In this document: positions 44,946-52,316 of the stretch, piece after piece | How the letters are laid out: the number at the start of each line of letters is the position of its first letter | Position numbering within the stretch: position 1 is the first letter of the stretch | Source of the DNA: Bacteroidaceae bacterium | Lineage (GTDB): Bacteria; Bacteroidota; Bacteroidia; Bacteroidales; Bacteroidaceae | Assembly (NCBI GenBank): GCA_017464815.1 | Contig: JAFTYI010000051.1 | Coordinates: 1 to 52,316, forward strand | Direction: 5' to 3' | Length of the DNA stretch: 52,316 nt | Notes under the pieces: model-generated | The model's database searches: none | The model's input: only the letters and a program-made list of their open reading frames with translations | What the model was told of the DNA's origin: nothing | Made by a program: the position numbers and the translations under genes

Positions 44946-47183
44946 TTAAAGTGAGTGATTGATTGTTCGTGAAATCACATCCAACTGCTGCTCGCGCGTC
45001 AACTTCACGAAGTTCACCGCATAACCCGACACGCGGATGGTGAGCTGCGGATATTTCTCGGGATGCTCCATCGCATCTTCCAGCAGTTCGCGGTCGAACA
45101 CATTCACATTCAGGTGCTGGCCACCATCGGGAGTGAAGTATCCGTTCAACAAAGCTACCAAATTATTGATTTGCACATCGCGGCTCTTGCCCAATGTGGC
45201 AGGAGAAACGGCAAAGGTGTAGGAAATGCCGTCGTGTGCATGTTGGAATGGCAACTTGGCGACAGAAGATAAGGCGGCAATGGCGCCCTTGAGGTCGCGT
45301 CCGTTCATGGGGTTTGCCCCTGGTGCAAACGGAGCACCGGCAGGACGCCCGTCGGGAGTAGCTCCAGTGTTCTTGCCATACACCACATTAGAGGTGATAG
45401 TAAGGATTGACTGGGTGGGCACAGCATGACGATAGGTCTGATGCTGACGCAGGTACTCCATGAAGCGCTCGGTAATATCTACGGCAATCTTATCCGTGCG
45501 TTCGTCGTTGTTTCCGAAGGGAACGTATTCGCCCTCGCGCTCGAAGTCAACAGCCAAGCCCCGTTCGTCGCGGATGATGCGCACCTTGCAATCGCGGATA
45601 GCAGCAATGGAGTCGGCCACGATGGAGAGGCCGGCAATGCCTGTTGCACGAATGCGCTCCACATCACCATCGTGAAGAGCCATTTCGTAAGCTTCGTAGG
45701 CATACTTGTCGTGCATGTAGTGGATAATCTTCAATCCGTTCACATACACCTTGGCCAACCAACGCATCATCTGCTCAAACTTGGGCATAAACTCGTCAAG
45801 CGTCAAGTAATCGCCCTTGATAGCTTCGTACATGGGAGCTATCTGCTCACCCGAGCGTTCGTCGCGTCCGCCATTGATGGCATAAAGCATACACTTGGCC
45901 AAGTTGGCACGTGCGCCGAAGAACTGCATCTGCTTACCAATCTTCATCGGTGACACGCAGCAAGCGATACCATAGTCGTCGCCATAGTCGGGACGCATCA
46001 AGTCGTCGTTTTCGTACTGGATGGCCGACGTGTCAATAGACACCTTGGCACAATAGCGTTTCCAGTTTTCGGGCGAGTTGGCCGACCAAAGTACCGTCAA
46101 GTTAGGTTCGGGAGCAGGTCCTAAATTATATAATGTATGGAGGAAACGGAATGAAGTCTTGGTCACCAGGGTGCGTCCGTCGAGCCCCTGTCCGCCCAAC
46201 GACTCGGTCACCCATACGGGGTCACCCGAGAAGAGGTCGTTATACTCCGGTGTGCGCAAGAAGCGGACGATGCGCAACTTGATAATCAGCTGGTCAACCA
46301 TCTCCTGTGCCTCGGCTTCGGTGATTTTTCCTTCGGCCAAATCTTTCTCAATGTAGATGTCGAGGAAGGTTGAGATACGCCCGATGGACATGGCCGCACC
46401 ATCTTGGTCTTTCACCGCACCCAAGTATGCCAAATAGACGAACTGGACGGCTTCCAAAGCACCTACGGCCGGACGAGTCACATCAAAGCCATACGATGCA
46501 CACATCTTCTCGAAGCTCTTCAAAGCCTTGATTTGCTCAGAAGTCTCTTCACGTTGTTGCACGATTTCGTCGGTGATTTCCTGGATATCCAGTCGCTTGA
46601 GGAAGCGTTTCTTCTCTTCAATCAAGTTTGCAGTACCATAAAGAGCTACGCGACGATAGTCACCAATGATGCGTCCACGACCGTATGCATCGGGGAGCCC
46701 CGTGATGATGTGAGAGTGGCGGGCTGCCAACACCTCTTCGGGATAAGCTGAGAAGACACCCTCGTTATGGGTTTTGCGATATTTCGTAAAGATTTCTTTT
46801 GTCATGGGGTCGAGCTGATAGCCGTAGGCCTTCAAGGCATTCTCCACCATGCGAATACCTCCCTTGGGGAATATTCCGCGCTTCAGAGGTGCATCGGTCT
46901 GCAATCCCACAATCACTTCGTTATCCTTGTCAATGTAACCGGGGCCATACGTTTCCAGACTTTGAGGCAAACGTGTCTCGGCATCCACCACACCCTTTTC
47001 GCGCTCTACCACGAAAAGTTCAGTCAACTTGTTCCATACCTTGCGGGTCTTTTCTGTTGAACCTACCAGAAACGATTCATCCCCTGTGTACGGCACATAG
47101 TTGTTCTGAATAAAGTCCCGCACATTGATTTCCTCTCTCCAGATGTTCCCATTGAACCCTGCTTGCATGTTTTTTAATTCCAT
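44946..47183 (-). CDS. pflB: Formate C-acetyltransferase (pyruvate formate-lyase)
   Basis: Splits pyruvate into acetyl-CoA and formate under anaerobic conditions. The 745-residue protein has the catalytic pair C408-C409 in [15 protein letters not shown] and the glycyl radical site G720 in [20 protein letters not shown]. The sequence starts [20 protein letters not shown]. Length is close to the 760 of E. coli PflB. Its own -7 box is visible upstream, and pflA follows in the same direction. Confidence 0.97.
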   Translation of the reverse strand: MELKNMQAGFNGNIWREEINVRDFIQNNYVPYTGDESFLVGSTEKTRKVWNKLTELFVVEREKGVVDAETRLPQSLETYGPGYIDKDNEVIVGLQTDAPLKRGIFPKGGIRMVENALKAYGYQLDPMTKEIFTKYRKTHNEGVFSAYPEEVLAARHSHIITGLPDAYGRGRIIGDYRRVALYGTANLIEEKKRFLKRLDIQEITDEIVQQREETSEQIKALKSFEKMCASYGFDVTRPAVGALEAVQFVYLAYLGAVKDQDGAAMSIGRISTFLDIYIEKDLAEGKITEAEAQEMVDQLIIKLRIVRFLRTPEYNDLFSGDPVWVTESLGGQGLDGRTLVTKTSFRFLHTLYNLGPAPEPNLTVLWSANSPENWKRYCAKVSIDTSAIQYENDDLMRPDYGDDYGIACCVSPMKIGKQMQFFGARANLAKCMLYAINGGRDERSGEQIAPMYEAIKGDYLTLDEFMPKFEQMMRWLAKVYVNGLKIIHYMHDKYAYEAYEMALHDGDVERIRATGIAGLSIVADSIAAIRDCKVRIIRDERGLAVDFEREGEYVPFGNNDERTDKIAVDITERFMEYLRQHQTYRHAVPTQSILTITSNVVYGKNTGATPDGRPAGAPFAPGANPMNGRDLKGAIAALSSVAKLPFQHAHDGISYTFAVSPATLGKSRDVQINNLVALLNGYFTPDGGQHLNVNVFDRELLEDAMEHPEKYPQLTIRVSGYAVNFVKLTREQQLDVISRTINHSL

Positions 47184-47222
47184 AAAACCTTACAATCTTT
47201 TAAATGTGTTTAATCTTCACGG

Positions 47223-47230
47223 CAAAGATA
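47223..47230 (-). promoter_or_regulatory. -7 box for pflB
   Basis: TATCTTTG on the minus strand followed by C matches the consensus, with about 35 leader bases to ATG 47183. TTT occurs at the -33 position. Confidence 0.65.
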
Positions 47231-47360
47231 ACATTTTCCGCCTATTTGTAAACACATTCGGGCAACAACTTTATGTTTTTACCTACGAATAGTGACACTT
47301 TGCAAAGGCGAGATTGCAAAATCCCCCTCTAATACCACATGCAAGCTACATTCTGCTCCA

Positions 47361-50300
47361 TCAGAGCTTAGTCGGGTCAATCTTTACATACTTGACACGC
47401 TGGCGACGCCATGTGTAGATGCAATGGAGCATGCCGTCGCGTCCTTGGATGATGGAGGGATAGGAGTATTGTTTCACGGGGCTATCCTCGAGGCAGATGA
47501 CATGTTTCCATTGGCGTCCGTCGGGCGACCAGGCGATGTCCACCGGTGTGCGCACTCCCTTCGGAGTTGAGGGGATGGTGAAGAAGTTGTTGTAGATGAG
47601 CACATGGCGTCCGTCGGCCATAGTGACCGCGTCGAGGCCCGAGTTGTTTTGCGGAAGGTTCTTCATCAGTGTCACCTGGCTCCACGTCTCTCCCCTGTCG
47701 TCGCTATAGGTGGTTGCCATGAATCCGTTGCGCGTGCGAGCCAAGGCTTGCAGGCGTCCGTCAGCCAATTGCAGAATGGTGGGTTGGATGGTGATGAGCG
47801 GTTTCAGCTTGGTGGAGTCGCCCGAGAGTCCGTCGGGAGCCACGTCCTGAGTGTGGAGAGCCAAGTCGGCAGGGATGGGTCCTACCATGCGCCACGTCTT
47901 TCCCCAGTCGTCGGAGATTTCGAAGTGGAGTTTCCATCCGCCCACTTCGGTGCTCGAGGGACAGATGATTTTTCCGTCCACCACAATGGGTTTGTTCTTG
48001 ATGGGGCCTAAGAAACCTTCGGGCAGTGCCTCGGGTTCCGACCAGCTCTTACCGTTGTTCTTCGAGCGGATGAGCCATCCCGTCCAATCGGCCACGTTGG
48101 CCCCTATCTTGTAGAAAAGGAGCAGTTCTCCCTTGGGTGTTTCAAACAGCACGGGGTTCCAACATGCCTTGCGCTCTACCCCACTCTTTATCTCCTCATC
48201 GCTGAAGGCCGAGCGGATGCGTTCGTTGAACACGCCATCGGCCACCAGTTGCGGAGCTTGCCACTCGCTCTTTCCCTTGGGCTTGCGGCTTGTCCAGATG
48301 CAGACGTCGGGGTTGCGCTCCTTGGTGCCTCCGAAGTAAGTGGCCAACAGGTCGCCATTCTTCAGCTCTACGATGGTGGCACTGTGGCATTCGGGGAAGG
48401 AGGCCGTCTCGTAGAGGAACTGGTTCTCCACCACGGCGGGATGCACCTTTGGCAGAGGGCCTTCGAAATGGTGAGTGCCCGAGCCTACTTGCCTTTGTGT
48501 GCCGTCGGGGAGGCAGACGGTGGCCGTGGTGTTGCAGGGCACGGTGATGTCCCACGCATACTCAGTCACCGTCTTCGTCCAATGACTTCGGACTTGGCCA
48601 TAAGGCGTTTCGTAGGAGACCTTGGCAAAGCTGAGGTCGGGGATGTCAAACGAAGGGTTCAGCACGATGTGCTTGAAGGCCTGACAGCCCTCCTTTTCAC
48701 CCGGTCGGATGCCGCCTACGTGTTCATACATCCACGTCACCAGGTCGCCAAGCAACATCACGTGGTTGCCACTGTTCATCGAGGGGTCGGCCTTGTCGCC
48801 ATTCCACAGTTCCCAGATGGTGGTTGCCCCATTCTGCACCATGTAGCCCCACGAGGGATAGTGACTGGCCGAAGCCAAGGCAAAGGCCACGTCGGCACGT
48901 CCGCGCTTGCTCAGCTCCGTCATCAGCCATTGCACACCGATGACTCCACACGAAATGGCCGGTATGCAATTGGGCGCGGGCAACAACTTGGCCAACACGT
49001 GGCGGAAGACGGCATCCTCGTGTTCAGTGGGCACCATGCCGAAGGCCAGTGGCAGGAGGTTGGAGGTCACCGTGTTGTTTCCATAATAGATGCTGTCGGG
49101 ATAGAGGATGTGGTCGGGACGTGGCGAAGTGCCCCGCTTCACCGTGAGGAAGCGGTTGTTGAAGGCCTCGGTTACCAGTTTTTCACGCCTGCTCCACTTG
49201 TCGGCCTCTTCGGCTCGTCCTTGCAGGCGGGCAAACTTGGCCATCAGTTGCAATTGTTTCACGTAGTAGGCCGAGGCGATGAGCACGCCATCGGTCTTGC
49301 GGGCGGGGTCCTGACTGTGCACGAGGTTCAGTTTTTCGGGCGGCACACACCAGTCGCCATACTTGTCCTTGGTGATGAGGTTGTCGCGCATCGACTCTGT
49401 CCAGAGGAAGTCGGTCCATTTGCTGATGGCCGGGTAATTCTCCAAGATGGGTTGCACGTTGCCATATTGGGTGTAGAGCATGTCGCAGATGAAGGGGAGC
49501 GCAGCCGGCCAGGTGACATCGCCCGTGTAGTAGTTCCAATAGGCGGGTGCCACGTCGGGGATGAGTCCGTCGGAGCGTTGCGACTCGCGTATGTCGTCCA
49601 TCCACTTGGCGTAGAGGCGCTCGTTTCCGAAGATGTAGCTTTCTCCCAAGGCTCCGCGTGTGCGGTCGCCCAACCAAGGTTGGCGTTCGTTGCGTTGGGG
49701 GCAGTCGATGGGCATTCCCTTGTAGTTGCCGAGGATGCCCCAATAGGCGTTGCGATAGATGCGGTTTACCAGCGTGTCGCTACACTCGAAGGAGCCGGTA
49801 ACGGGCATCTCGTCGGACACCACCTCGCCCACGAAGTCATCCGGCGCGGCATCGGACATACCCGTCACCTCCACGTAGCGGAAGCCGTGGGTGACAAAGG
49901 TGGGCGCCCACGAGTGGTTTTCGCCTTCGCGCCCGTTGCAGACGTAGACATCGGTCACGCGGGCATCGCGCAAGTTGTCGATGTAGAGCGAGCCGTCGGC
50001 CTGCAAGCGCTCGGCAAAGCGCAAGCGGATGGAGTCGCCCTCGGCGTGTCCCTTCAGGTTTGTGATGCGCAGCCATCCCACCATGTTCTGTCCCATGTCG
50101 AGAATCAGTTTGTTGCCAAGTGGAGTGATGGAGAGGGGTTTCACGCGGTCGAGCACTTTCATGGCGGGCATCATCTGTGCGCGCAGGGTTCCGTCGGGCA
50201 CACTCACGCGCTGGGCGGGCATCCACCGGCTATCGTCGTAGCCGGGACATGTCCATTCGCCCAGCTCCTTGCGGGCATCGTACTCTTCGCCATCATACTC

Positions 50301-51224
50301 GTTGTTGGTGCGGATGGGTCCGTCGGCCATCAGTTTCCACGTGCGGTCATCAGTGGCCACCACGTGGCGGGCGCCACCATCGTATTCTATAATAAGGTTC
50401 GCGCGTACTTTGGGATAACCGAAGTTTGGCGCTTTGTAGGGCTTGAAGTCCTGACGCATGTGGTAGAAGCGTCCGTTGCCAAGGGCCACTCCGATGGCGT
50501 TGGCTGAGTCGGAGAGGAGGTCGGTGACGTCGTAGGTGTTGTAGAGGATGGTCTTGCGGTAATCCGTCGGCGCGGGAGCCATCACTTGGTTTCCCACGCG
50601 CTGGCCATTGATGAAGGCTTCGTAGAGGCCGAGGCCACAGATGTGGAGGGTGGCCTGCTTCACGGGTTTGTCGATGGCAAACTCGTGGCGCACGTAGCGT
50701 GCTCCCAATCGGCTCCATTGTGTCTCGCTCTCCCACGGGAGGGCTTTGTCGAGGCCTATCCAGCGTCCGCGCCAGTGGTTCTCAATCAAGAGTCCCATGC
50801 CCCAATGGGCGGGTTGGCTCCATGGTGTTTCGCCCACGGTGGTGGAGACCTTCACCTTCCACCAGGCGCGTTGGTTGCTCTTCAGGCTCTTTCCCTTGTA
50901 GGCCACCCACAGGGAGGAGTCGCTCTGCACCACCTGCGAATCCCACAAGTCGCCTTTTCCCTCGGCCAGTTTCTCGGGCGACGAGGCCACCAAGATGTGG
51001 TAGCTCTGTTGCATCACGTCGCGCTCGTCGGAGACGATTCGCCAGCTGAACCGTGGAGACAGGGCATCAATGCCCAGCGGATCGGTCAAGTTCTCCACCC
51101 GCAGGTCGGCCACGCTCACCACCGGCACTTTTGCACGACGGGCAAAGGCGCTTACACTGCATGTTGTCAACAGGAAAATGGCACATGCGAGGCCCTTAAA
51201 GAGTCTGATTGAGTAATTTTTCAT
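47361..51224 (-). CDS. GH78 alpha-L-rhamnosidase fused to a BNR-type propeller domain
   Basis: The 1287-residue exported protein has a signal peptide (MKNYSIRLFKGLACAIFLLT). Residues 38 to about 925 are a full bacterial rhamnosidase: the N-terminal Ig-like domain RVENLTDPLGIDALSPRFSW, the lectin-like domain around ATLHICGLGLYEAFINGQRV, a second domain with LDMGQNMVGW, the (alpha/alpha)6 catalytic barrel starting DCPQRNERQPWLGDRTRGAL, and TIWELWNGD near the C-terminal domain. Residues about 930-1287 are a sialidase-like BNR propeller with Asp-box-like repeats SKNNGKSWSE, SDDWGKTW and SDDRGETWSQ. It should release rhamnose from pectin-type glycans; the propeller's substrate is not predictable. 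The promoter at 51259 is divergent from the SGNH gene. Confidence 0.87.
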   Translation of the reverse strand: MKNYSIRLFKGLACAIFLLTTCSVSAFARRAKVPVVSVADLRVENLTDPLGIDALSPRFSWRIVSDERDVMQQSYHILVASSPEKLAEGKGDLWDSQVVQSDSSLWVAYKGKSLKSNQRAWWKVKVSTTVGETPWSQPAHWGMGLLIENHWRGRWIGLDKALPWESETQWSRLGARYVRHEFAIDKPVKQATLHICGLGLYEAFINGQRVGNQVMAPAPTDYRKTILYNTYDVTDLLSDSANAIGVALGNGRFYHMRQDFKPYKAPNFGYPKVRANLIIEYDGGARHVVATDDRTWKLMADGPIRTNNEYDGEEYDARKELGEWTCPGYDDSRWMPAQRVSVPDGTLRAQMMPAMKVLDRVKPLSITPLGNKLILDMGQNMVGWLRITNLKGHAEGDSIRLRFAERLQADGSLYIDNLRDARVTDVYVCNGREGENHSWAPTFVTHGFRYVEVTGMSDAAPDDFVGEVVSDEMPVTGSFECSDTLVNRIYRNAYWGILGNYKGMPIDCPQRNERQPWLGDRTRGALGESYIFGNERLYAKWMDDIRESQRSDGLIPDVAPAYWNYYTGDVTWPAALPFICDMLYTQYGNVQPILENYPAISKWTDFLWTESMRDNLITKDKYGDWCVPPEKLNLVHSQDPARKTDGVLIASAYYVKQLQLMAKFARLQGRAEEADKWSRREKLVTEAFNNRFLTVKRGTSPRPDHILYPDSIYYGNNTVTSNLLPLAFGMVPTEHEDAVFRHVLAKLLPAPNCIPAISCGVIGVQWLMTELSKRGRADVAFALASASHYPSWGYMVQNGATTIWELWNGDKADPSMNSGNHVMLLGDLVTWMYEHVGGIRPGEKEGCQAFKHIVLNPSFDIPDLSFAKVSYETPYGQVRSHWTKTVTEYAWDITVPCNTTATVCLPDGTQRQVGSGTHHFEGPLPKVHPAVVENQFLYETASFPECHSATIVELKNGDLLATYFGGTKERNPDVCIWTSRKPKGKSEWQAPQLVADGVFNERIRSAFSDEEIKSGVERKACWNPVLFETPKGELLLFYKIGANVADWTGWLIRSKNNGKSWSEPEALPEGFLGPIKNKPIVVDGKIICPSSTEVGGWKLHFEISDDWGKTWRMVGPIPADLALHTQDVAPDGLSGDSTKLKPLITIQPTILQLADGRLQALARTRNGFMATTYSDDRGETWSQVTLMKNLPQNNSGLDAVTMADGRHVLIYNNFFTIPSTPKGVRTPVDIAWSPDGRQWKHVICLEDSPVKQYSYPSIIQGRDGMLHCIYTWRRQRVKYVKIDPTKL

Positions 51225-51258
51225 AAGAGAGGCATCGTTATTGTTTTATCTCAGGGGG

Positions 51259-51289
51259 CAAATATAGCCATTTTTGCGTGAGTGACAAA
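51259..51289 (-). promoter_or_regulatory. Consensus promoter for the rhamnosidase gene
   Basis: On the minus strand TTTG (51289-51286), a 19-base spacer and TATATTTG (51266-51259) fit the consensus. The leader to ATG 51224 is about 30 bases. Confidence 0.75.
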
Positions 51290-51338
51290 GGCAATGCCTC
51301 AGATTCTGACGTCGGGAGATGAAAAAATCGCCATGTGA

Positions 51339-51369
51339 TTGGGGGTGTTGCTAAAATTAGGTATCTTTG
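51339..51369 (+). promoter_or_regulatory. Promoter for the SGNH hydrolase gene
   Basis: TTG (51339-51341), a 20-base spacer and TATCTTTG (51362-51369) fit the consensus. The leader to ATG 51408 is about 35 bases. It is divergent from the rhamnosidase promoter, with 50 bases between the two -33 boxes. Confidence 0.75.
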
Positions 51370-51407
51370 CACCCATAACTTATTAATCAACAATTAACAA
51401 TGCAGAT

Positions 51408-52166
51408 ATGAAAAGACATTTCATTTTATGGCTCATCTGCGCTCTCATCGCGGGTGTGGCTCAGGCGCAAAAGCGGGTTTCCATCTTGGGAGACTCCTAT
51501 TCGACGTTCAAGGGACAGGTGCAACCCGACACGAACCTGGTGTGGTACCCGACGGAGAAGAACGACGTGGTGAAGGTGGAGCAGACGTGGTGGCACCAGT
51601 TCATCAACAACTATGGCTACGTGTTGGAGGTGAACAACTCGTACAGCGGCTCCACCATCTGCCACACGGGTTACCGCAAGGAGGACTACAGCGACCGCTC
51701 GTTCATCACGCGCATGGACAAGCTGGGCAACCCCGACATCATCTTCATCTTTGGCGCCACCAACGACAGTTGGGCGGGTGCGCCCATCGGCGACTACAAG
51801 TATGACAGCTGGACGCGCGAGGAGCTCTACAGCTTCCGTCCGGCACTGGCCCATCTGTTGAGCGGGTTGCAGCATCTCTATCCGGGTGCGCGTGTCTACT
51901 ACCTGCTGAACAGCGAGTTGAAGGCGAGCATCAACGAGTCGGTCTACACCATCTGCCGACGCTACGATGTGCCGGTGGTGACCCTCTACAACGTCGACAA
52001 GCAGCGCAGCCACCCCTCCATCGCGGGCATGAAGAGCATCAGCGAACAGGTGCACGCTTTTCTTGAGAAGGAGGCCGGGCGCGAGCAACTGGAGGACATC
52101 AAGGCCGAGTTGCAGGAGGTGAAGGCGGAGTTGCGTGAGTTGAAGGAGATGATCAGAAGGAGATAA
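51408..52166 (+). CDS. Exported SGNH/GDSL hydrolase with C-terminal coiled coil
   Basis: The 252-residue protein has a signal peptide (MKRHFILWLICALIAGVAQA). Its SGNH blocks are the catalytic Ser in ILGDSYSTF (block I), NNSYSGSTIC (block II), FGATND (block III, Asn) and the His in RSHPSIAGM (block V). Such enzymes are usually carbohydrate acetylesterases. The last 30 residues (LEDIKAELQEVKAELRELKE, then MIRRR) form a clear heptad coiled coil, which is unusual for this fold and suggests oligomer formation or attachment. Its divergent position beside a rhamnosidase suggests deacetylation of a rhamnose-containing pectic glycan; this is inference. A MITE-like repeat starts directly after the stop codon. 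Confidence 0.88.
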   Translation: MKRHFILWLICALIAGVAQAQKRVSILGDSYSTFKGQVQPDTNLVWYPTEKNDVVKVEQTWWHQFINNYGYVLEVNNSYSGSTICHTGYRKEDYSDRSFITRMDKLGNPDIIFIFGATNDSWAGAPIGDYKYDSWTREELYSFRPALAHLLSGLQHLYPGARVYYLLNSELKASINESVYTICRRYDVPVVTLYNVDKQRSHPSIAGMKSISEQVHAFLEKEAGREQLEDIKAELQEVKAELRELKEMIRRR

Positions 52167-52167
52167 G

Positions 52168-52316
52168 GGGTCAGTCCGAAAAGTCGGTTGTATATAATTG
52201 GTTTACATGATGTCTCTGTCATTCTGAACGCAGTGAAGAATCTGTAAACGCAAGCAGAACACTATAATGCTGACGTATTCAGATTCTTCACTGCGTTCAG
52301 ACGAGTTGTTGAGCGT
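52168..52316. repeat. MITE-like element, copy 2 (cut at the window end)
   Basis: Bases 52168-52300 are identical to 13358-13490, including the left terminal repeat, the left arm of the inner inverted repeat and most of the right arm. After CTGCGTTCAG the sequence switches to ACGAGTTGTTGAGCGT instead of continuing the arm. The element begins one base after the SGNH stop codon. Confidence 0.88.

Noticed and set aside
48249-50507. Long plus-strand frame (752 codons) opposite the rhamnosidase gene
   Set aside because: Same shadow effect. The minus-strand frame has a complete GH78 protein with a signal peptide and promoter.

Overview
The window reads as part of a Bacteroidales chromosome (Bacteroidaceae or Prevotellaceae). 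Three things point there. First, many genes start behind the Bacteroidetes promoter pattern TTTG-N19/20-TAnnTTTG, with good examples at 8177, 22362, 35333, 51289 (minus) and 51339. Second, several gene orders and fusions are typical of the order: the lpxD, lpxC-fabZ fusion, lpxA, TnpR-like, miaA run; purM, prfA, pyrF; pflB, pflA. Third, there are HU-like proteins with glycine-rich tails and secreted carbohydrate-active proteins with type IX-like C-terminal tails. No tRNA, rRNA, CRISPR array, transposase or phage gene was found.

Layout. 1-402: the 5' end of an unknown minus-strand gene behind a 29-codon ORF, then the purC leader. 403-2270: purC and aroE separated by a nested palindrome. 2349-8049 (minus): a TPR protein, the aspartate:alanine antiporter AspT and aspartate 4-decarboxylase AspD, a known proton-motive-force and acid-consuming pair. 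8217-13009: an MltF-like lytic transglycosylase lipoprotein and a large Dna2-like nuclease-helicase, in a visibly GC-rich stretch. 13010-13770: about 760 bp of nested inverted repeats. 13771-14700: an HU-family gene, a four-unit 23-bp array and a decayed gene end. 14965-20643 (minus): a dihydroorotate dehydrogenase-like enzyme and a 1500-residue secreted pectinesterase. 20964-26101: fabG, lolA, purM, two small membrane proteins, prfA, pyrF. 26229-32431: an HD phosphohydrolase, then the lipid A operon ending in miaA. 32478-37230: cell wall, nucleotide salvage, division and replication genes (glucosaminidase-LysM, cdd, engB, a FtsB/DivIC-like gene, dnaX). 37464-42714: a DcaP-like porin, a second HU-family gene and a secreted protein of unknown function. 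42790-47183: enolase, pflA and pflB. 47361-52166: a GH78 rhamnosidase fused to a BNR propeller, divergent from an SGNH hydrolase. The window ends inside a second copy of a MITE-like repeat.

Functionally this is mostly housekeeping for an anaerobic saccharolytic gut-type bacterium: lipid A synthesis, purine and pyrimidine synthesis, glycolysis to formate, and aspartate decarboxylation. Pectin-related secreted enzymes are added to this.

The most unusual content is in the gaps. (1) Six copies of a hairpin whose two arms are each built from 2-3 tandem 9-bp units, plus one analogous hairpin with 8-bp units. (2) Short phased arrays with units of 4, 9, 10, 22, 22 and 23 bp in separate gaps; three of them adjoin the two HU-family genes, whose proteins share an identical C-terminal tail. 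(3) A roughly 180-bp inverted-repeat element present twice with 133 identical bases. These repeats and their possible link to the HU-family proteins are the best candidates for undescribed biology; any functional link is inference.
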